Shown here: positions 6,052 through 8,276 of the stretch, piece after piece
Layout: every line of letters begins with the position of its first letter
Position numbering within the stretch: position 1 is the first letter of the stretch
NCBI GenBank assembly: GCA_002705485.1
Contig: PAGT01000047.1
Span: 3,931-12,206, forward strand
DNA length: 8,276 nt
Reading direction: 5' to 3'
From: Flavobacteriales bacterium
GTDB lineage: Bacteria > Bacteroidota > Bacteroidia > Flavobacteriales > Flavobacteriaceae
Notes under the pieces: generated by a model
Database searches by the model: none
Told to the model about the DNA's origin: nothing
The model's input: only the letters and a program-made list of their open reading frames with translations
Program-made: the position numbers and the translations under genes

Positions 6052-7278
6052 ATGAAGAAAATTTTACTAACATTTATCTCAGCTTTACTAATAGGCTGTA
6101 ATACAACTGCTCCAAAGCCAAAAACAATTACTGTTGATGGTGAACCAGATGGACCACACACCTCAGTTGAATGGAAAATATGGGCTTACAGTACAGCAGC
6201 TCCATCATTTATTGCTGCAAATTGTACTGTTGTCGATAACGATGGAACTGTCTTAAGAGAAGGAACTAATGGATGGACTGCAATGTCAGGAAACATGGCT
6301 GGTCCAGCTGATCCTGAAAATGGTTATAGGGACAGACACGAGGCAATCTCAATGGTAGGGGATGCCGAATCATTCAATTGGATGAAGGGTTACATGGATA
6401 AAACCAAACCTGAAATGAATGGTGATGGATGGATATGGATGTTGCACGGGGATTCTGGAGTTGATAACTTTAGACCTTATTCCGAGGGAGATAAGGCCAA
6501 TACGCCTGAAGGAGCATGGATTGAATCAGGACCACATTTGATGCTGATGCCTAAAGATCCAAGTACTTTAGATGGTCAAACTACTGACTTCAACACCGGC
6601 TCTCCATATTTAATGTTTGAAGGAACTGATTATGCTCATCTGATGATTCCAACCGAAGGATATTATGATTATCAAGATCCAGTCCCATCAATTCCCAATT
6701 TGGAAAATTCAAATGTTGAGCCCGAAGCCCCACATACTTCAGCAGAATGGAAAATATGGGCGTATAGCACAGCTGCTCCATCATTTATTGCTGCTAATTG
6801 TACAGTAGTTGATATGGATGCAGATGGAAATCAAATTGTTTTAAGAGAAGGTACAAATGGTTGGACAGCAATGGCTGCTAATCCAAGGGGACCTGCCGAT
6901 CCTGAGAATGGATGGAAAGATGCTCACGAAGCTATGCCAATGGTTGGAGATGCTCAATCTTTCGCATGGGTTTCCGCTTATTTTGCTGGAACAAAACCAA
7001 AGACAACTATGGAAAGTGATGGTTGGGCATGGATGCTGCACGGAGATATGGGTGAGGATAACACAAAAGCAGGAGTTTTAAACAAAGAAGATTCAGTTGA
7101 AGGTGCATGGATTGAATCGGGTCCACATTTGATGTTGATGCCTAAAGACCCAAGCACTCTTGACGGTCAAACAACTGATTTCAACAAAGGTGCTCCTTAT
7201 GTTATGTTTGCTGGAACTGACTATGCACATTTAATGATTCCAGTTGAAGGTTATTACGATTATCAGGATCCCAAATAA
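6052..7278 (+). CDS. lipoprotein with two tandem copies of a Trp/Met/His-rich domain, function unknown
   Basis: 408 residues. Lipoprotein signal: ALLIGC with Cys16 lipidated, then a short linker. Two copies of one domain follow: residues 31-210 and 223-407, joined by a 12-residue Pro/Asn-rich linker; by eye about 70% identical. Shared landmarks: WKIWAYSTAAPSFIAANC (ending at Cys58 and Cys250), EGTNGWTAM, GPADPENG, DGWxWMLHGD (125-134 and 323-332), a 22-residue block with no difference (160-181 and 357-378), YAHLMIP (194-200 and 391-397) and YYDYQDP. Trp, Met, His, Gly and Pro are abundant. I recall single-domain exported proteins with these motifs in other bacteria but no assigned function, so I give none. 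The gene starts 34 bases after the HMA pair and ends the probable operon. Its DNA is visibly less AT-rich than its neighbours, at least partly because of its amino-acid content. Binding of metal by Met/His/Cys is a possibility only. Confidence 0.85.
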   Translation: MKKILLTFISALLIGCNTTAPKPKTITVDGEPDGPHTSVEWKIWAYSTAAPSFIAANCTVVDNDGTVLREGTNGWTAMSGNMAGPADPENGYRDRHEAISMVGDAESFNWMKGYMDKTKPEMNGDGWIWMLHGDSGVDNFRPYSEGDKANTPEGAWIESGPHLMLMPKDPSTLDGQTTDFNTGSPYLMFEGTDYAHLMIPTEGYYDYQDPVPSIPNLENSNVEPEAPHTSAEWKIWAYSTAAPSFIAANCTVVDMDADGNQIVLREGTNGWTAMAANPRGPADPENGWKDAHEAMPMVGDAQSFAWVSAYFAGTKPKTTMESDGWAWMLHGDMGEDNTKAGVLNKEDSVEGAWIESGPHLMLMPKDPSTLDGQTTDFNKGAPYVMFAGTDYAHLMIPVEGYYDYQDPK

Positions 7279-7301
7279 AAAAAGAAATTTATTCTAAAAG
7301 T

Positions 7302-7327
7302 AAAAGCCCTTCTAGAAGGGCTTTTTT
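7302..7327 (+). terminator. rho-independent terminator of the envelope operon
   Basis: Bases 7302-7325 are a perfect palindrome (stem AAAAGCCCTT with its complement, CTAG at the centre) that continues into a run of T to 7327. It lies 23 bases after the stop of the tandem-domain lipoprotein gene. The A-run on the left side means it could also work on the - strand. Confidence 0.9.
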
Positions 7328-7451
7328 AATTTCATTGGTTTAAAAAAATGAATTTTATTAACTCTTTTTGATTAACAATAACAATTAAAAAGTCTTAATT
7401 TTATTTATATATTTTTTCTATATAAGGAATATAACCAAATATTAAAATGAA

Positions 7452-7646
7452 ATGATTTGTATAAAGACAAAAGTGCCCAAAGAAATATGTGAAATTAATG
7501 ATGAATTAAAGGCAATTTATCATAGTCATGATTCTATTTGCATATGGGTCTTTAAAACACGTGATGATAGAAATAAATTTATGGATGAAACTATTGGAAT
7601 GCTAAAAAAAGATAGGGAAGACTATTACATTTCAAATTATCAATAA
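7452..7646 (+). CDS. small hypothetical protein, 64 residues
   Basis: A short ORF with its own upstream spacer, after the operon terminator. No signal peptide or membrane segment is seen. The C-terminal half (VFKTRDDRNKFMDETIGMLKKDREDYY) is charged and looks like a real amphipathic protein segment. There are two Cys near the N-terminus (3 and 13). I do not recognise a family. The start is ATG 7452; an ATG five bases earlier leads to a stop after two codons, and an in-frame TAA lies at 7443. AAGGA at 7424-7428 is too far away to serve as a ribosome binding site. The stop codon touches the terminator hairpin of the opposite-strand tRNA gene. A real small cytoplasmic protein is more likely than chance, but not proved. 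Confidence 0.5.
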   Translation: MICIKTKVPKEICEINDELKAIYHSHDSICIWVFKTRDDRNKFMDETIGMLKKDREDYYISNYQ

Positions 7647-7671
7647 AAAACCCCAACGAGATGTTGAGGTT
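7645..7671 (-). terminator. rho-independent terminator after tRNA-Arg
   Basis: Read on the - strand, AACCTCAAC pairs with GTTGGGGTT around a five-base loop (7658-7662), with one A-C mismatch, and is followed by TTTTTT. It starts 7 bases beyond the tRNA 3' end. On the + strand no T-run follows the hairpin, so it serves the tRNA gene. Confidence 0.8.
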
Positions 7672-7678
7672 AAAAATG

Positions 7679-7752
7679 TGATCGCGAAAGGATTCGAACC
7701 TTTGACCGTCTGCTTAGAAGGCAGATGCTCTATCCAGCTGAGCTACGCGACC
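7679..7752 (-). tRNA. tRNA-Arg (anticodon UCU)
   Basis: 74 bases on the - strand folding as a full cloverleaf: acceptor GGTCGCG pairs with CGCGATC (one G-U), D-arm GCTC/GAGC, anticodon stem TCTGC/GCAGA, T-arm AAAGG/CCTTT with the TTCGAAT loop. The seven-base anticodon loop is CTTCTAA, so the anticodon is TCT (+ strand 7716-7718), reading AGA and to a lesser degree AGG. AGA is the common Arg codon in this AT-rich genome, so this is a main Arg tRNA. The discriminator base is A and the 3' CCA is not encoded; it would be added after transcription. Confidence 0.97.
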
Positions 7753-7826
7753 TTATCATAATCTTTTAGTGTTTACACACAAGGATTCAAATACAAAAAA
7801 AGTATTATGTATTTAAAAATCAATTG

Positions 7827-7834
7827 CAAAGATA
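7827..7834 (-). promoter_or_regulatory. candidate -7 box for the tRNA-Arg gene
   Basis: On the - strand this reads TATCTTTG and then CA, an exact TAnnTTTG match. It lies about 75 bases upstream of the tRNA 5' end, which would give a precursor with a leader of roughly 65-70 bases. No TTTG -33 element is seen at the usual spacing, so this is a weak call. Confidence 0.3.
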
Positions 7835-7881
7835 AAATTATATGTTAACTTTTGCTTTTTAAAATTAAACAAATAATAACG

Positions 7882-8087
7882 ATGAAAAAAAACTTTGTTT
7901 ATCTACTAATCATATTGATTTTTAACAGTCTGAGTGCTCAAAAATATTGAAATTAGAGAAAACACAATTCTGGATTTATGACGGTGAAATTCATAGAGTT
8001 AAAAACTTTCCTTATAAGTATATTGCTCAAAGAAATATTGATGTATGGGTACCTGATAATTATAATGAAAATAAAAAATATACTTAA
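7882..8087 (+). pseudogene. decayed N-terminal fragment of a secreted esterase (alpha/beta-hydrolase-fold)
   Basis: ATG 7882 opens a 22-codon frame that is a good signal peptide (KKNFVYLLIILIFNSLSAQ) but stops at TGA 7948-7950. In the next frame, from about 7947 to TAA 8085, the reading continues as LKLEKTQFWIYDGEIHRVKN and ends with AQRNIDVWVPDNYNENKKYT. The RNIDVWVPDNYN-x-KKY pattern is how exported esterase-D/enterochelin-esterase-like hydrolases of Bacteroidota begin, normally followed by a strand and an MHDG-type motif. Here the gene ends right there, so the catalytic body, some 200 or more residues, is absent. Two lesions (a frameshift and a truncation) make a sequencing error an unlikely full explanation. 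A real short secreted peptide of 22 residues is the less likely alternative. This remnant fills most of the otherwise gene-free stretch 7753-8123. Confidence 0.6.
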
Positions 8088-8123
8088 TTTTATACTTTTC
8101 TATTCTAATCTAAATATATAAAA

Positions 8124-8276
8124 ATGGATACTTACGCATCAATCTTGCTTTGGGTAATTCCTGCTTTTATGGTATTGATGGCTATTGAGATTCTGTATGG
8201 CCATTTTACTAACAAACAGACTTATACATTTATTGACACAATCTCCAGTCTTAGTTCAGGAATGACCAATATATTA
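8124..8276 (+). CDS. sterol desaturase / fatty acid hydroxylase family protein (5' part)
   Basis: The first 51 codons of a membrane protein cut by the window end. It begins MDTYASILLWVIPAFMVLMA, a first transmembrane segment of about residues 6-24, then ILYG, a short polar loop with KQTYT, and DTISSLSSGMTNIL, the start of the next helix. This opening (E-x-x-YG, then DT-x-x-S-x-SSG) is what I know from flavobacterial sterol-desaturase-family proteins, di-iron membrane oxygenases related to alkylglycerol monooxygenase. The metal-binding His clusters of the family would come later and are not visible, so activity cannot be judged. ATG 8124 is the only sensible start. Confidence 0.75.
   Translation, partial: MDTYASILLWVIPAFMVLMAIEILYGHFTNKQTYTFIDTISSLSSGMTNIL

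Noticed and set aside
6590..7081. Three ORFs of 64-74 codons inside the tandem-domain gene, on both strands
   Set aside because: They overlap strongly conserved coding sequence; the less AT-rich composition simply gives fewer stops in the other frames.
8066..8120. Tiny ORF MKIKNILNFILFYSNLNI after the esterase remnant
   Set aside because: Looks like a signal peptide start, but it is 18 residues of A/T-driven codons overlapping the remnant and has no mature part.
1..8276. CRISPR arrays, insertion sequences, attachment sites
   Set aside because: No regularly spaced direct repeats, transposase or integrase genes were seen; the only large repeat is the protein-coding duplication at 6142-7272.

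Overview
The window looks like a chromosomal piece of a marine-type Flavobacteriaceae bacterium (Bacteroidota). The DNA is very AT-rich, spacers are short, Shine-Dalgarno sequences are weak or absent, TTG is a likely start codon, and TAnnTTTG-type -7 boxes can be found. The proteins (a SusC-like N-terminal carboxypeptidase-regulatory extension on a TonB-dependent receptor, many lipoproteins, an NHQTYFAD-type acyltransferase) match that group. All intact protein genes lie on the + strand; one tRNA gene lies on the - strand.

Bases 1-1189 hold housekeeping functions: the 3' part of a Nudix (CoA-pyrophosphatase-like) hydrolase and a PlsC-like acyltransferase with variant catalytic motifs.

Bases 1233-7278 form a tight six-gene, probably co-transcribed block of envelope proteins, closed by a strong hairpin terminator at 7302-7327. 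In order: a His-containing beta-sandwich lipoprotein; a DUF3089-type alpha/beta-hydrolase lipoprotein; a TonB-dependent receptor with a vicinal Cys pair in its plug; two paralogous exported HMA-like proteins, each with CxMC and a C-terminal CC; and a lipoprotein made of two copies of a Trp/Met/His-rich domain. I infer a system that takes up or binds a soft metal, copper being the best guess: the receptor brings the metal or a complex across the outer membrane, the two small Cys proteins relay it in the periplasm, and the lipoproteins bind or process something at the outer membrane. The substrate is not shown by the sequence.

Bases 7279-8276 are a looser region: the terminator, a 64-codon unknown ORF, a tRNA-Arg(UCU) gene on the - strand with its own terminator, a decayed and truncated start of an esterase gene, and the first 51 codons of a sterol-desaturase/fatty-acid-hydroxylase family membrane protein that runs off the window.
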